Origin: Castor canadensis
Taxonomy: Eukaryota > Chordata > Mammalia > Rodentia > Castoridae
Assembly: GCF_047511655.1 (NCBI RefSeq)
Contig: NC_133400.1
Location: forward strand, 7,088,001-7,152,000
Length of the DNA: 64,000 nucleotides
Direction: 5' to 3'
Below are positions 11,540-24,239 of the stretch, piece by piece (position 1 is the stretch's first letter; each line of letters opens with the position of its first letter). The position numbers were made by a program, and so were the translations under genes. The notes under the pieces are model-generated. The model was not told the DNA's origin and ran no database searches. It saw only the letters and a program-made list of their open reading frames with translations.

Positions 11540-13850
11540 AAGCCTTTTGATATTTTGTTAATTGCTTTCTAAAATTTTTTACACCAATGTCTACCCTCAA
11601 GAACTGTATAGGAAAGTGCCTCTTTCTCTCTGTGTCATCACTGGGCACAATCATATTTTATATCTCTGTTGATGGAGGAATCTCAATATTTGTTTGCATT
11701 TCTTTGGTGATTAGTGAAGATAAACATTTAACATTTTCTGCTACTTTTGTGCTATTTTATGTTTTCTTTTGAGAATTGACCTTTCTTAAAGTCGTTGTTC
11801 CCTTAGGACTTAATATTTGACTTTTCTAATTTTTTTCACGTGTGAACCCTCTGACACATGGACTATAAATAAAATTTTCCAGTTTGTTGTTGACTAATGT
11901 TTTGTAGAATAGAATATTTAACCTGATATTTAGTCTTTAAATTTAGTCTCTTTAAATTGTTCAAGTGTTTTCTATTTAAATAGACATAAATTATGTAACT
12001 GCTCATCAATACTTTCTTCTAGAGATACAGAGTTCCTTTGTACAATTTTGTCCTTCTATTTTAATTTCTATATTGCTCAGTGTTTTTTTTTTCTGGAAGT
12101 TCTGCATGGTAACAAATGTTCCCCATATTTCAAGAGCTTGTAGTAACTATTTTTTCTCTCTTTTCATGTTGGCTGTAGGTTAGCTTTGGTGCTGTTCTAG
12201 ATGGGCCTAGAACTGAAGAGGACGTCTGTGTTCTCGTCTCCCCACATGAGGATAAGGTGCAATGATGAACACAAGCAATGCACTCAGCTCCACGGGAATG
12301 TGACATGTGTCACTTCTGTTCACGTTTCTTTGGTTAAGTCAGTCATATGGCTGAGCCTGGTGTCTGTGGGCATGACAGTATAATCTCGCCGGACAGGCAG
12401 CGATGATTCAGAGCATATTCCATTACCAGGGGTATATTTTTTCAAATACTTCACCAATTGCTTCAATACTATTTATTACTAATCTTATTTTCACACCCAA
12501 TTTCTGACATCAATTTTACCTCACACCACATTCTTATAGGTCCTTCTTTCTGTTCTTGGACTTTCTGTTGGGCTTCATAATCTATTTTTCTAAACCTTTC
12601 CAGGTCTAGTTAACTTTTAAAGTTGACTAGGACAAGGCCCACTTTCATTTCTCTTCATTTAAAAACATCTTGTATATTCTCCCTATTTGTTATTTTATCT
12701 GAATTTTGAATACTTGCACTTATTTTCAAAAGGAAGTCCTACTGAGATTTAGGATGAAATTATATTACATATGTGGATTATTTAGAGGAGAATTGATCTG
12801 TTTGCAACAGTCTCCCTTTCCATGAACACAATATGTTGTACAACTTGTCCAGGTTTATTTTAATTTTTTCTTATGGTTTTATAGATTCTAAAAAGTATGC
12901 CTTAAAGTTAATTTTTTCAAGAAACAATAATTTTGGAAATTTGTGAAATTATTTTCCCCTCTCATATTTTATCAGTGATTGCAACTGTAATATGGAAAGA
13001 TATTGTCTTGTTTCATATTTATTTTTTAGTTTGCTACCTTTCTAACTTGTTGATTTAAGTTTACTTTGGTTGATTGTCCTTTGTTTTTGAAACCAGATAG
13101 TCATACGTGTTACTGTGGTTTGCATATTATTTCTTTTCCCCAAATATTGCACTATTCAAAAGTTCTAGGATGACATTGAAAACATTGGTTATTCCACCCA
13201 ACATTTTCTTATTGATTTTAGGAGAAGGAATCTTCCTGGTGTTTGTAGGTTTTTCTAATTCAAGTGCAGTAGGATTGTTTAATTAGGAATGCAGTTGACT
13301 TTTGTCAAAGGGTTTCCTTTCTATCCTTCAAGACCTTCACAAGGTTTTTCTTCTTGGAGCAATTAATGTGATAGTGTTGATGATTTCATAATATTAAAAT
13401 TTACTTGCATACCTGGAAGTAATGCTGGTTGGACAGGGTGATAGTCTTTGAATATGTGATTGTATTTAGAATACTATTATTATTCAAATGACTCTTTTGC
13501 ACCTGTATTCAAATTTTGATATGCAAGTTTCTTTGTTAAGGGTATTTTTGTCAGTTTTTTAGTAATATCAGTTATACTAATTTTCATGGAATTAATTACA
13601 AAACCTCTTTTTCCAAATTTTGGAAAAGAATCTAAGACACAGGAATGATTATCCTTCTTAAAAGTATTCACCAGTAATCCTGTCTGGCCCTAAAACATGG
13701 TGAGGAATTTTTTTTTATAACATTTTACGTTCATTTGTGTTTCTTTTTTTTCTATCTCTTCTTGAATCAATTTTAATTATTTAAAAATTCCAATCAAATT
13801 TTAACTTTAATAAAGATTTAAAAATTATTGGGTACAGCATCATGTATCAT
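11540..13850 (-). mobile_element. Ancient L1 (L1M-like), minus strand
   Basis: AT-rich sequence carries a series of antisense landmarks of L1 ORF2 in the right order: TTTGCATTTCTTTGGTGATTAGTG at about 11692, a T-rich RT-region stretch at about 12800-13300, TTTTGTCAAAGGGTTTCCTT at about 13295, and ACCAGTAATCCTGTCTGGCC at about 13671. Divergence is high and parts (for example 12170-12420) may be other inserts. Boundaries are approximate. Confidence 0.6.
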
Positions 13851-14570
13851 TTAAAATATTTTAGAAATTGCAATTTAAAAAATCAATTTTGAAATTTCAA
13901 TTTAGAAGATTTGTTTGATCTGGTCATAGTGAAGGTGTCAACTCTGTCTGCTACCAACAGATGGCAATAGCAGTCTCTTCATATTGTTACTTCAGATTTA
14001 AAAACAATGGGCTTTGTTCTAGAACCTGGTCTTTTCATAGCAAGACCTTTACTCACTCCTAACATTACCCCACTCCTCGCTTCTTCCTTCCTCTGCCTCT
14101 CCAATGTGCTCCTTTTTCTTCCTTCTTTCTTACCTCCCTCTCCTTTTCTATTTCTTGCCAGCCTTAAAATGTGTTGGGTTTACCTTTTCACCACTATTTA
14201 TATTTGTGTTAATTCTTGCTTTTTAAATTTCATGTCTTTTTCCAGCTTTTTAATAAAAGTTAAGTGTTTAGTTTATTTTCAATATTATCTAAAACAGAAA
14301 GCATTTGATTACATAAGTTTCTCACACATTAACACCTTGTCTCTATTCTGTGGTCTTTGATATGATCTATTTCAGTTGTGATTAACTTATAAATAATCTG
14401 TCATTATGGTTTTGATATTCTGTTATACATAATTATGTAGGGAAGAATTTGCTTTATATTTCATGAGGGAGGGGTCTTCAACATCTAACTCTCTATCTGT
14501 GGAATTAGACAGGGTAGCAAAGTTGCCATACCACAAAGTGTTTGCTGGTGAACTCACCATTTATGAAGTT
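13851..14570. other. AT-rich stretch, no feature recognised
   Basis: I see no gene, RNA or named repeat. A pyrimidine-rich part near 14050-14150 is the only compositional oddity. Confidence 0.5.
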
Positions 14571-14581
14571 GATCTTATCTT

Positions 14582-14906
14582 TTGTTTGTTTTTGTTTTGT
14601 TGATACTGGGTTTTGAACTCAGGGCTTTAGGCTTGCTAGGCAGGTACTCTACCACTTGAACCACCCCTTTTTGCTTTAGTTATTTTCCAGATAGAGGCTC
14701 GTGTTTTCGCTTGGGTCACACTGGACTGCAATCCTCCTATTTATGCTTCCCACATAGTTGAGATGTGTGTCACCACACCCAGATATTGGTTGAGATGGAG
14801 TCTTGCTAACTTTTTGCCCAGGCTGGCTTTGAACCTTGATCCTTGTGATCTTTGCCTCTCCAGTAGCTAGGATTACAGGTGTGAGCCACTGTGCCCAGTT
14901 GACACC
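14582..14906 (-). mobile_element. Composite 7SL + ID-like SINE
   Basis: From the left, a T-rich tail is followed by the complement of an ID-like tRNA part (GGGTTTTGAACTCAGG...CTACCACTTGAACCA). Two B1-like parts follow, ending in GATTACAGGTGTGAGCCACTG. Flanks GATCTTATCTT (14571-14581) and GATCCTATCTT (14907-14917) match at 10 of 11 bases and are the likely target duplication. Confidence 0.85.
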
Positions 14907-14917
14907 GATCCTATCTT

Positions 14918-17469
14918 ACGGTTCTCTTTCTTGTTAAGACAAGGTCTGTTCCTTTCTGTCTAGTCAGATGTTTTTGTCCTCTAGCTGGTTACTGAATGTT
15001 TTTCTGACAAAGCAAAGCAAATACCTTGGATGTGATTAAAAAGAGACCCTATAGAATTTTATGAAGTAGATAAAGGTAAAGTTGAAGAAGTGCTGAAAAC
15101 CACCCAGATTTCCTTGACAAAAAAATCTGGCAGAACCCAGTTGAAAAAAGAGAAAGATCTATAAGGTGATATGTGATGGCCTCAGAGGAGAACTGTCTGA
15201 ACAGAAAGGCACTGCAGGAAGCTCTGGGAAACTGACAAAACATTTAGTTTTTAACTATGGCTGTCTAATATTCAAAGATGAAGGATGTCCTATCATGAGA
15301 GCCTAAATTTTGTCAAAGCAAGAATGCCAAAAATCCAGTAATGAGTGTTTTGTTCTTTAATTTCATCAAATAGGCAATAAGACAGACTTCCTTTCATAAT
15401 TTTTTGGTTTCATTTTTCAAGATAAAGTTCTATTCCAGGTTTTCTTCCTCATTATGAAGAACTGAAAGTCCTCTCGAGGGAACTTGCTTTAAAAGGATTA
15501 TTCTCAGGGTCCGTTACCCTCGGTAATGCCTCCTAGTGATTTATAATGTCATTGCATTTGATTGACCATTCTAAGTTCATAAATTTCCCATAGTTGCTGT
15601 AAAATGTACCTTCTTTTCATTTCATTTTAAAAACTATAATTTAAAATTCTTATGACCTGGATCCTTCAAATCTTCATTTTTTGTCTAATTAATCTGCCCC
15701 AAACAATAATGGTGTATTTACGTTTCTCCAAATTATAGCATTTGTGTCAGTTTTTCTTTGTATTGCTAACATTTTTTCTTTATATATTTAAATGGAGTAA
15801 GGTAAAGCACAGAGCAACTCAAAAAGTTCTACATCTTACTTTAAATTTTAATAGTAGTTAGCATTAAACATTTCAAAGATTTTTTCCTGAAAAACTCTGA
15901 GCCATTGATGAGTATTTGCTGAAGGTTGCATTGTGTTCTTGTTTTGAATTATATCTCTTATTACTGTATAATGTTCCATTTTTGCTATTTAGTGTTTTTG
16001 TCTAGATTTCTTTTGCATCTAATACTCATTTTGCATTTGTGCCATGTCTCCTGTAATTCTTTTGGTTTTAAAACAGGCTAACTTTCATTTTATATTTGTA
16101 TTTAAATGAAAAAAATATGTACTTCAGGGCCTTACATGTTTTGGGGCCTAATTTAAGAGTCTTTGGTTCTCTTAATCTGTTCATAGTCCCTAAAACAGAC
16201 ATTTCCCCTGTCGTCTGGAATTTTCTGTTGTTATGCCCATGATTTCCTATCCTGATTTCCCATGTATGACTTGGCTGTTTCATTTGTCAGTGTTTTAGAG
16301 GCTAATCTATACTGTAAATTCTAGTAATGGTTAAATGTGGTGCTTCGAATTCATTCTCTGATTTTTCTTTTTTTTTTCATAGTAGGGTCAGAAGAAAAAC
16401 AGTATTTTTGGGTTACCCAATGTGTCCTCCATTTGAGGAATAGTATTTTGTACAATGATTTCCCCTTTCTGCCCAGGTTTTGGTACTGATCTTTGTTACA
16501 TAGTTACTTTTACTTTCATTTTCAGTCTTAAAGCTAGATTTCAGTTATTTAGACTTAGTGTTTTGACCAATTTCAGTGCTTGTTGCTCTCCCTTTCCTAA
16601 GACTTTAATTTTGATTGAAGTATATAAGTTAATTTTTTTTCTGAGTTGTTCATATGAGGATGAATACAAAAATAAACATATAAATGACTATTTTTTTTTG
16701 TATAAAATGGTTGGCATTTTAAATTTATATAAATTTTTTCTTTTGCCCATCACTTTTTTCTTCTATTATATCTTTAGATTTGCTTCTGATCTATTTTTTC
16801 TTTTCTTCAGCTGAACTTTCTAATCATATCTTTGTTCTCCACTCTCCATTTCCATGACTGTCACATTCCTTCCTCTGAATCTCTTACTCTTTTACTCTAC
16901 AGTCTAGGAGGCATTCCTGTGCTTTCTGTCCACAGTCTCTGCTGTTTCTTGTCTATAGTGTTGATTTTCATTCTTCTACAACACTTCAGTTTCTTTAAGA
17001 TCATTTGCATTATTCATCTTCCATCTAATCTTCCTGTTGCTTGCTCATCACAATCTTCCCTTGTGCCTCGCTGATCGTTAGTTTTAAAGCCTATCATTTT
17101 CTGGCTTTTTTTTGTGAATCCTAACCAGGTTTTGAGTTTTTCTTCTGCACTTTGGAGAAGCTCATCTCAAGATAAGTTCTTCCCTGGAGTTTTCCTCTTC
17201 TCCAGTTTCTTATTGTTTAGAAGGTATGTTTTTCTTAAATTTGCTGTTTCCCCACTCACCTTGTGATAGAGAATAAATTACAGCCATGTAAATAAACTAT
17301 ATATTAAAGAAAAAGACATTACTCCTCTTAGTGTGTATTTTTAACTATGGTGTTAATAAAAGTCAACAAAATACCTTAATACTTTTTCTCCAGAAATACC
17401 TTCACCTTACTTTGTCTTGGAGAGAGAATTTCTGAAAATGCTTTTGCTGTATTTTGTTATAGAATCTTG
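14918..17469. other. AT-rich intergenic DNA, nothing recognised
   Basis: About 2.5 kb has no open frame worth calling, no clear named repeat and no RNA gene. Weak L1-like composition (T-rich on +) suggests decayed LINE sequence, but I cannot show it. Confidence 0.5.
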
Positions 17470-18195
17470 TTTTTTAAGGAATAAACTTTATTTCTTATAG
17501 AATGCTTTAAAATTTGCTAAAAAATTGCAAGTATAATACAGAGGACTCCCATATGCTACTCCTCCCTTACTGTTAACATTGCACATTACATGGTCATAAC
17601 TATTGACTAACACTGATGCATCAGTATTAATAAAGTCAGTAGTTTATTCAGATCACCTTAATTTCAACCTAATGTCCCTTGGTTTTCTGCTTCACAATCT
17701 CATTCAGGAAAACTCATTTTACCATTTAGTCATCAAGTCTCCCGTCACAGCTAATGTCACAATTTCTCAGACTTTCCTTGTTTTTGATGTTCTCAACAGT
17801 TTTGAAGAGTAAGGTTGGATGTTTTGTTGCCTGTCCCTCAGTTGGGATTTGCCTGATGTTTTCCTCATGATTAGACCAGGGTTTAGGTTTAGGTGGGAAA
17901 GACTACCATATCACTTCAAGGGTACATGCTGTTAACGTGACTTGTCACTATTACTGGTTTTTATCACCTTGCTGTGATCGTTTTTGTCAGGTTTTTCCAC
18001 TGTAAAGTTACTTTCTCTTCTCCCCTTCCCTTACTGTATTCTTTGGAAGGAAGTCACTATGTGCAGACCACACTTAAGGATTTGGGAGTTATCCTGTACC
18101 TCCGTGAGGTTAAAATATCTACATAAGTTATTTGGAAATTTCTACAGGAAAATTATGTCTGCGTACCCATTCATTTATCTAATCACTCAGTGTTA
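17470..18195 (-). mobile_element. Ancient L1 3' UTR (L1M-type)
   Basis: The order of landmarks (AATTGCAAGTATAATACAGAGGACTCCC, then CTCAGTTGGGATTTGCCTGATGTTTTCC, then TTTTTCCACTGTAAAGTTAC) matches a widespread old mammalian L1 3' UTR in antisense. The subfamily is not assigned. Confidence 0.6.
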
Positions 18196-18676
18196 AATAG
18201 TGATATATTACTATTGACTCATGAATATTTATTTTGTACTTTGTATATAACCCAATACTTCTTATTTATTTCTCAAATTATTTCAGCTTTGGTCAATGTT
18301 GGCTTTGTCATTTGGCTCCTTTGACATGCCCCAATCATTGTGGATTTTCTGGTTTTTTTGACACCATGAGGTGTACCAGGCTTATTTGTATTATTTCCTG
18401 CCTTACTCCTAGAATCAGCCATTGGTCTAAAGTGCCCTGCTTCCTTACAGTGGGGAATAGTATGAGAAATCAGGATGTGGGTAGTAGGTGTGCTCAATGC
18501 TACTGACAACTAGGGAATGTGTAACTAACATCGCTATAGATGCTTCCAATACATAACCATCTGTATCTACACAAAACACGTTCATATTGGTGTCTCCAGG
18601 GTCATTGTAGCTTCCTCTGTTGCTTCTCCGTAGACTCTCATTCCAGAATCTTGATCCTAAAGAACATTTCCTCACC
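18196..18676. other. No feature recognised
   Basis: Short unique-looking AT-rich DNA between an old L1 tail and a SINE cluster. Confidence 0.5.
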
Positions 18677-18677
18677 A

Positions 18678-19022
18678 TATGCTAGTGGCTCATACCTGTA
18701 ATCCTAGCTACAAGTGAGGTTGAGATAAAGAGACTTGGGGTTCAAGGCCAGCCCAGTACCAGTAGCTGGGTACTATGGTATGCACTACATAGGAGACTGA
18801 GATTGGGAACACCAGCGTTTAAGGGCAGCTCCAGAAAAAAAAAGTTTGTGAGACCCCAACTCAATGGAAAAAAAACTGTGCATGGTGGTGTGTGCCTGGG
18901 TATAAAAGTAAGACTCTGTCACCAAACTGACAGAGAAAATTGGCTGGAAGTGTGGCTCAAGCCGTATAGTGCCTATGTAGCAAATGCAAAGTCCTGAGTT
19001 CAAACCCCAGTACCTTAAAAAA
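18678..19022 (+). mobile_element. Composite 7SL + ID-like SINE
   Basis: A first B1-like part (GTGGCTCATACCTGTAATCC) is followed by a second (GTGCATGGTGGTGTGTGCCT), then an ID-like tail with the tRNA B-box region GAGTTCAAACCCC, ending in an A-rich run. Confidence 0.8.
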
Positions 19023-19044
19023 CTTTTTTTCCTTAAACAAACAA

Positions 19045-19216
19045 AAATATGTCCACGTGGGCAAGCATGTAATTCTAGGTACTTGGGAGGCATAAAAGCC
19101 AGACCCTATTAGAAAAATAATGAAAACAAAAAGGGTGGGGTCATTGTTGAAGTGGTGGAGTGTCTGCTTGGCAAGTGCAAGTCCCTGAGTTCAAATGTCA
19201 GTACAGCCAAAGAAAA
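19045..19216 (+). mobile_element. Second, shorter composite SINE
   Basis: A truncated B1-like head (AAGCATGTAATTCTAGGTAC) and an ID-like tail (GAGTTCAAATGTCAGTAC) lead to an A-rich end. It lies directly after the previous SINE in the same orientation. Confidence 0.7.
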
Positions 19217-20093
19217 AACCCCCCAAACATATGTCCTAATTTTATAAACGTGCCTGTGTTTATAAATGTGTGCATTAGACTTCTTTTTCCAAATGTGAAA
19301 CGTTTGGAAAATTCAATAATGCTTATGGAAGAAAACTCAAATCTAGATTCCATAACTATAAATATTTTCACACACATAATTTTATGCAAAGAACTATGAT
19401 CAGACTGGGTTTGCTGTTCTTTAATCTGCTTTCGCTATTCAGCAGTGTACAGTGAGCCTTCTCCCTGAGTCATTACCTCTTTTCCTTAAAGGTCATGGTT
19501 TTAATTTCCTTCAGAATATTGACCTCTAGCCATGGGCATTTACATTTTAATAATTATTGGTGTTATGAATAACTATAACAAATACTCCCAAAACAAAAGA
19601 CATTGTCACTTATCTGATCTTTTCATTTAGACTATTTTGAGGAAGTTGAATTACAGGGCCCTAGAACACAAACATTTTAAGTCATAAAGAATGACTTAAA
19701 TTTCCTTCTAGAAAATGTAGCAATGACAGCACTCTCCCAGAATTGTACAAGAGCCATTTCTCTCTATTCTTAGCAATACTAGGTATTGAAAGAATTTTTT
19801 AAAATAATCAGTTGTTTTACAGTGAATTTGTTATTATAAGTGTTTGAATAAACTATTCCCCGACTTCATTGTCCATTTGTATTTCTTCACTTCTGTATCA
19901 CCTGTTAATGCCTTTCCTCATTTTTTCTGAGTTGAGTATGTTTATTTTTTTATTATTTCAAAATAACATTTTCATTTCCAAATACATACCCAATATAAAA
20001 GACTCTAAGAAACACAAATACAAAGTAAAAAAAATTACCCATGATCTGTTGCCCTTTCTTATTTCATTGTCCTCATTTTCATCTTCATGTAGG
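19217..20093. other. No feature recognised
   Basis: AT-rich, unique-looking; no gene or named repeat seen. Confidence 0.5.
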
Positions 20094-20583
20094 CTGTGAT
20101 CTGATTCCTTGCTCTCCCTAAAATTCACACACTGAAAGGTCCTCACCAGTGTGACAGCTTCAGGAGCGGGGCCTTTGGGAGATGAGTAGGGTCATGAGGG
20201 TAGAGCCTCATGAATTGGATTGGGGGCCAATAAAATAGGCAGGAGAAAGCCAGACGTCGTGACACACACCTGTAATTCCAGTACTCAAGAGGCTAAGGCA
20301 GGAAGATCTTGAGTTCAAGGCCAGCCTGGGCTATGTAAGGGAGACTCTTGTCTCTGAAAACCAAAACCAAAACAAAAAGAAAAAGGGTTCAGGGAGCTGC
20401 TGTGACTCTTCCACCATGTGAGGATGCACAGAGAAGGTGCCACCTATGAAGTCAGAAATGAACCTTCACCTGACACTGAATCTGCCCTGATCCTGGACAT
20501 ACCAGCCTCCAGACCCGTAAGAAATATCTGCTCTTTATCATCTGCCCACTCTATGGTATTTTGTTGTAGGGACTAAAATACCC
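20094..20583 (+). mobile_element. MST-type (MaLR) LTR, interrupted by a B1
   Basis: GGGGCCTTTGGGAGATGAGTAGG followed by GTCATGAGGGTAGAGCCTCATGAAT is the classic MST/MaLR core. The 3' half (CTTCCACCATGTGAGGATGC, CAGCCTCCAGACCCGTAAG, TGGTATTTTGTTG) follows after a SINE insertion. Solo LTR, + orientation. Confidence 0.85.
20246..20386 (+). mobile_element. Monomeric B1 SINE
   Basis: Typical B1 with CACACCTGTAATTCCAGTAC (A-box side) and GAGTTCAAGGCCAGCCTGG (B box), then an A-rich tail with CAAAA units. Inserted in the MST LTR. Confidence 0.85.
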
Positions 20584-21530
20584 TATGTACCATTATTTTA
20601 TATTTTACTTATGATTAATTAGAAATAATATGGTCCACCATATTGCTTGATTTGTAGTGATTATTAATCAATGTTATGTCATTATTATTTCCTCAGCAGC
20701 TATACAGTGGTTCTCTCCTACTTTAAAGCAAAGACTTCTTGGGAATGTGTCTTTGTGCATCACGATGGAGTTTCCTTCACCAGGAAGCCTGACTCCCCCC
20801 AACAGGACCCAAATTTGGAGGGTCTCCTAGTGCCACAGCATCATTCTCCATGCTACAAGGATTTGCGGGGTCAAAATTCCCACCTCCCGGAATTGTGTTC
20901 TATTGTGTTCTCTTGAGCGCTACTGTGGCTCACCTCTTGCTCCTGGGGGCAGGTGTGACAAGCATAGCCACTCGGCTCTATTTCCACATCCCAGTCTTAT
21001 ACACAGGTGTCTGTGAATTTTCTGCAGTAGTATGAGATAAGGCTGCAGTTTGTCTAAAGACCTTCAGATGAAGCAAGAGAAACTGGTCACAGAGAGAGGT
21101 AAAACTGACTATTGTATCATTCTCTGAATCTACCTAGCCAAATACCTCTATCCAAGTCCCCAGCTCTCATTCCCAGGGCTGCTTCAGAGGCTGGGTAACT
21201 CCAGCAGTGGCCCACCTCTCTTGACTTTATTCTCCCATGTGTTCCACTAGTGCCTTTCTCCTTGGTAGATTCCCCCACCCCTTTCTACAACTATTCATTT
21301 ATCAAGTCCAGATTGGCTCCTGCCAGTATGATTGACAGTTTCAGTGACCACTCCTTCAGAGATGAAAATAAAGTCACAGGGGAGGGGCTTCTTTCAGACA
21401 TTCTTTCTCCTTATCTTTCCCTATGGAAATGGTCAGGCATTTGTACATTTTCTGAAGTCAAGTTATTCAGCATAAATTTGAACTTCCCACCTACAAGCTA
21501 GAGAAATTAAAAAGATGATTGAAAATGGCC
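20584..21530. other. No feature recognised
   Basis: Unique-looking intergenic DNA; only short open frames of random length. Confidence 0.5.
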
Positions 21531-21534
21531 CCCT

Positions 21535-21750
21535 ATTAACAGGGGATTAGTTGGAGAAATAAGACATAGCTACATCATGGAATATTATGCTGCTGTCGGG
21601 AGGAATGGTAATTCTAAATAACGCTGAGTAATGCTCTCTAGGACATGATGTCTAGTGAGAAAAGCAAGGTAGAGGAAGTGTGTACAGCATATTAGTATTT
21701 ACCCAAAAAAGAGGGGTATGTAAATGTATGTGCATTTTTTATATTCAGAA
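21535..21750 (+). mobile_element. Ancient L1 3' end
   Basis: TACATCATGGAATATTATGC is the end-of-ORF2 landmark. The following AAAGCAAGGTAGAGGAAGTG is found in old L1 3' UTRs. A short fragment. Confidence 0.6.
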
Positions 21751-21751
21751 T

Positions 21752-22195
21752 TCAATAACACTGCAATCCCAGCTACTCGAGCAGCAGAGATTGGGAGGAT
21801 TGTGTTTCCAGACCAGTCTGGGCAAAAAGTTAGCCAGACTCCCCATTTCTATAAACAAGTCAGGTATGGTGGCCCGCTCCTACGATGTCAGCCAAAGGAA
21901 CCATAAATCATGAAATGGTAGATTACAGATCTGGTATTAGAACTGTTCAAGGCAAGTTTGAGCATCTTCTCATACCAGAGAACAAAGATGCTCCCAAGGA
22001 AATAATACTCCAGAGCCAACTGGAGGACGCTCCTGCTACTCAAAGAAAGAGCAATTTGAGCAAGAAAAGGAACAATGGGGTTGGTCTTTACGCTACACGC
22101 CTGTGATCCCCTGCTCTGGCGGAGGCATAGGTAGGAGGATCACAGTCCCAGGTCAGCTCTGGGAAAAAACACAAGACTTTACCTGAAAAATAATT
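21752..22195 (+). mobile_element. Diverged B1-like SINE parts
   Basis: B1-like blocks occur at about 21752-21890 (CAATCCCAGCTACTCGAGCA; GGTATGGTGGCCCGCTCC) and 22085-22195 (CACGCCTGTGATCCCCTGC; GGAGGATCACAGTCCC). The stretch between is poorly conserved and may be an insertion or a degraded part of the same composite element. Confidence 0.5.
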
Positions 22196-22226
22196 TTATT
22201 TTATTTTATTTTATTTTATTTTTTTA
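22193..22226. repeat. (TTTTA)n microsatellite
   Basis: Five or more ATTTT units, followed after a spacer by a purine-rich GAA/GGA stretch to about 22322. Confidence 0.9.
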
Positions 22227-22329
22227 ATGTAACCAAGTACTTTATTGTACAAATGTTGCAACAGAAGAGAAAGGAGGAGAAGAAGACAAAGAAAAGAGGA
22301 GGAGGAAGAAGAGGAAGAGAAATTGATCT

Positions 22330-23190
22330 TTTCAATAATTTAATGTAACTACATTACATTTAATTAATGGATAATTAAAGCTGCCATACAAGTGTCTCAA
22401 AAAGTGGGTACAAAGTTCTGGGTACCATTTGGCCATAGCATTTTATCACTGCACAGCAGAATGGGCTGATTACATTTAACAGAATAAAGCAACCACAAAG
22501 ACAGTAATTTCATAACATAATAATATACATGCCTTTCCTACACAATAACTTTGGAATTTATTTAAAAAAAATTAAAAAGTCAGACACTATCAGTTTGATG
22601 GAATGTGACAACTATTTACAGAATTCCTCCTGTGGGTAAGGCACTATACCTACTTCAAAGCTAAGTGGGAGGAAATCTCAATCATACAGCATCATATCCA
22701 CTGCCACTTAACAAGAAATTTATGATTTCTGTGGATTAGAAACTCAAACACTCCCTGCTGATTTACTGATACTGGAAGACAAAACTATCAAGCTACGAAT
22801 CATATTAGTTTGCAATGATTAATAGTTCAAATTTAACCTGTATAATTTATAGCAAAATTGAATAATAAGCTCTTGCTTCATGCTAACTTTGATCAAGGAG
22901 TAAAAACATAACAAGAGTCCCAATCTTCTCAACAGAAAATAGAATACAATTTTAATGCAAAATCATTGATATTTTGTATAAAGGCTATGAAACTAGAAAA
23001 AATGTATTCAAATAATCCTTGAGAAAATTTCTCAAAACAGTTTTCAGAAACATTTCTTTTTGATATATCAGCTGAACTTAGTGTGTCAGATAACAAAAAA
23101 TCTGCAATTTCATGCATAAGGTTTAAGTCAATACAGAATAAAGATTTAAAGTAACATCCACATCTACGGTTTGGGGCCCATTTTCCCAGC
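22330..23190. other. No feature recognised
   Basis: AT-rich unique-looking sequence. Confidence 0.5.
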
Positions 23191-23194
23191 CCTG

Positions 23195-23350
23195 CATTAA
23201 CTAGGTTTTGTGATCTTGGGCAAGTCACGTAACATCTTCCCATGTGTAAAAACTGAGACAACAGTAATAATCGCATGTCATATGGTTATCTTAATGAGTA
23301 AGTGATTTAATACACATTAAGTCCTCAGAACAATGCCAGATTCGGAGCAT
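23195..23350 (+). mobile_element. MIR SINE
   Basis: GTGATCTTGGGCAAGTCACG and the following CATCTTCCCATGTGTAAAAACTGAG are the conserved MIR core. AGAACAATGCCAGATTCGGAG matches its 3' side. Confidence 0.8.
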
Positions 23351-23597
23351 AAATTATGAAAGCATTTGCCATTGTTCTAAAAACAATTGTCAGTAGAAAA
23401 ACCTCAAGACATTACTGTGTGTTTTATGTATTATATTAACATAAAAATAAAACTATGTAATTATTAATAGCATTTCTAAATATATAGTATTTAATTATTT
23501 TATAGAATCAACAATTCCAAGATAATTCAAACTGGACTTCACCAAATACTGAACAGGACTTTGCATCTTCTTTACCCGAAAAATAATTTTAAAAAAA

Positions 23598-23687
23598 GGA
23601 CTGGGGGTGTTAGCTCAAGTAAATTTCCATGCCTGTTTAGCAAGCACGAGGCCCTGAGTTCAAACCCCAATACTGCCAAAAAAAGAA
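23598..23687 (+). mobile_element. ID-like SINE
   Basis: GACTGGGGGTGTTAGCTCAAG, then GAGGCCCTGAGTTCAAACCC and an A-rich tail: a tRNA-derived ID-like unit without the 7SL part. Confidence 0.85.
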
Positions 23688-23689
23688 CA

Positions 23690-24235
23690 ATGGCAATGGG
23701 CAAACCATATTAAATATGCTAAAATTCATGAGTTCATTATGACATTCAAACAAATACCTCCTGTTCCTCTAGAGGATGGTAGAGAACCAGCTCATTATTT
23801 GGAAAACTCATAAATTTTAAGCATCTGGGCAGCCTTTCTTGTGTACAGGTGCCTCAGAGAAACCAAAACATTTCGGGGAAGTGGTCAGGGAAGACCTCAT
23901 TCACATAGCCAGCTGGTAATGAAGGAATGATAGCTCACCATTTTGCAATCCCTAATGAAGTAATGAATGTAGCAAGGAGCATCAGTAGCTACTTAAGTCA
24001 CAAAAAGAAAGATGAGTAGATATGATGTGCCTTTTGACAGAGCCAGCAATGAAAAGCTATTGCCATCCACATAAACTCAGAGCTGACCAAGCCTCTCAGT
24101 CTTACTGGGTGCAGAAGAATATGCTAAATGGCACTTCTGGCAAATAAATGATCTAGCTTCTCTAAACAAATAAATTGTAAGAAAGGGGAAAAAAAGGAAG
24201 AGGAAGGGAGGTATTTAAAGGTCAACAAAGATTTA
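23690..24235. other. No feature recognised
   Basis: Unique-looking sequence without a gene or named repeat. Confidence 0.5.
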
Positions 24236-24239
24236 AGAA

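Noticed and set aside
23598-23687. tRNA gene
   Set aside because: It has A- and B-box-like blocks, but only as an ID-like SINE with an A-rich tail and no cloverleaf 3' half. The same holds for the other ID-like copies.
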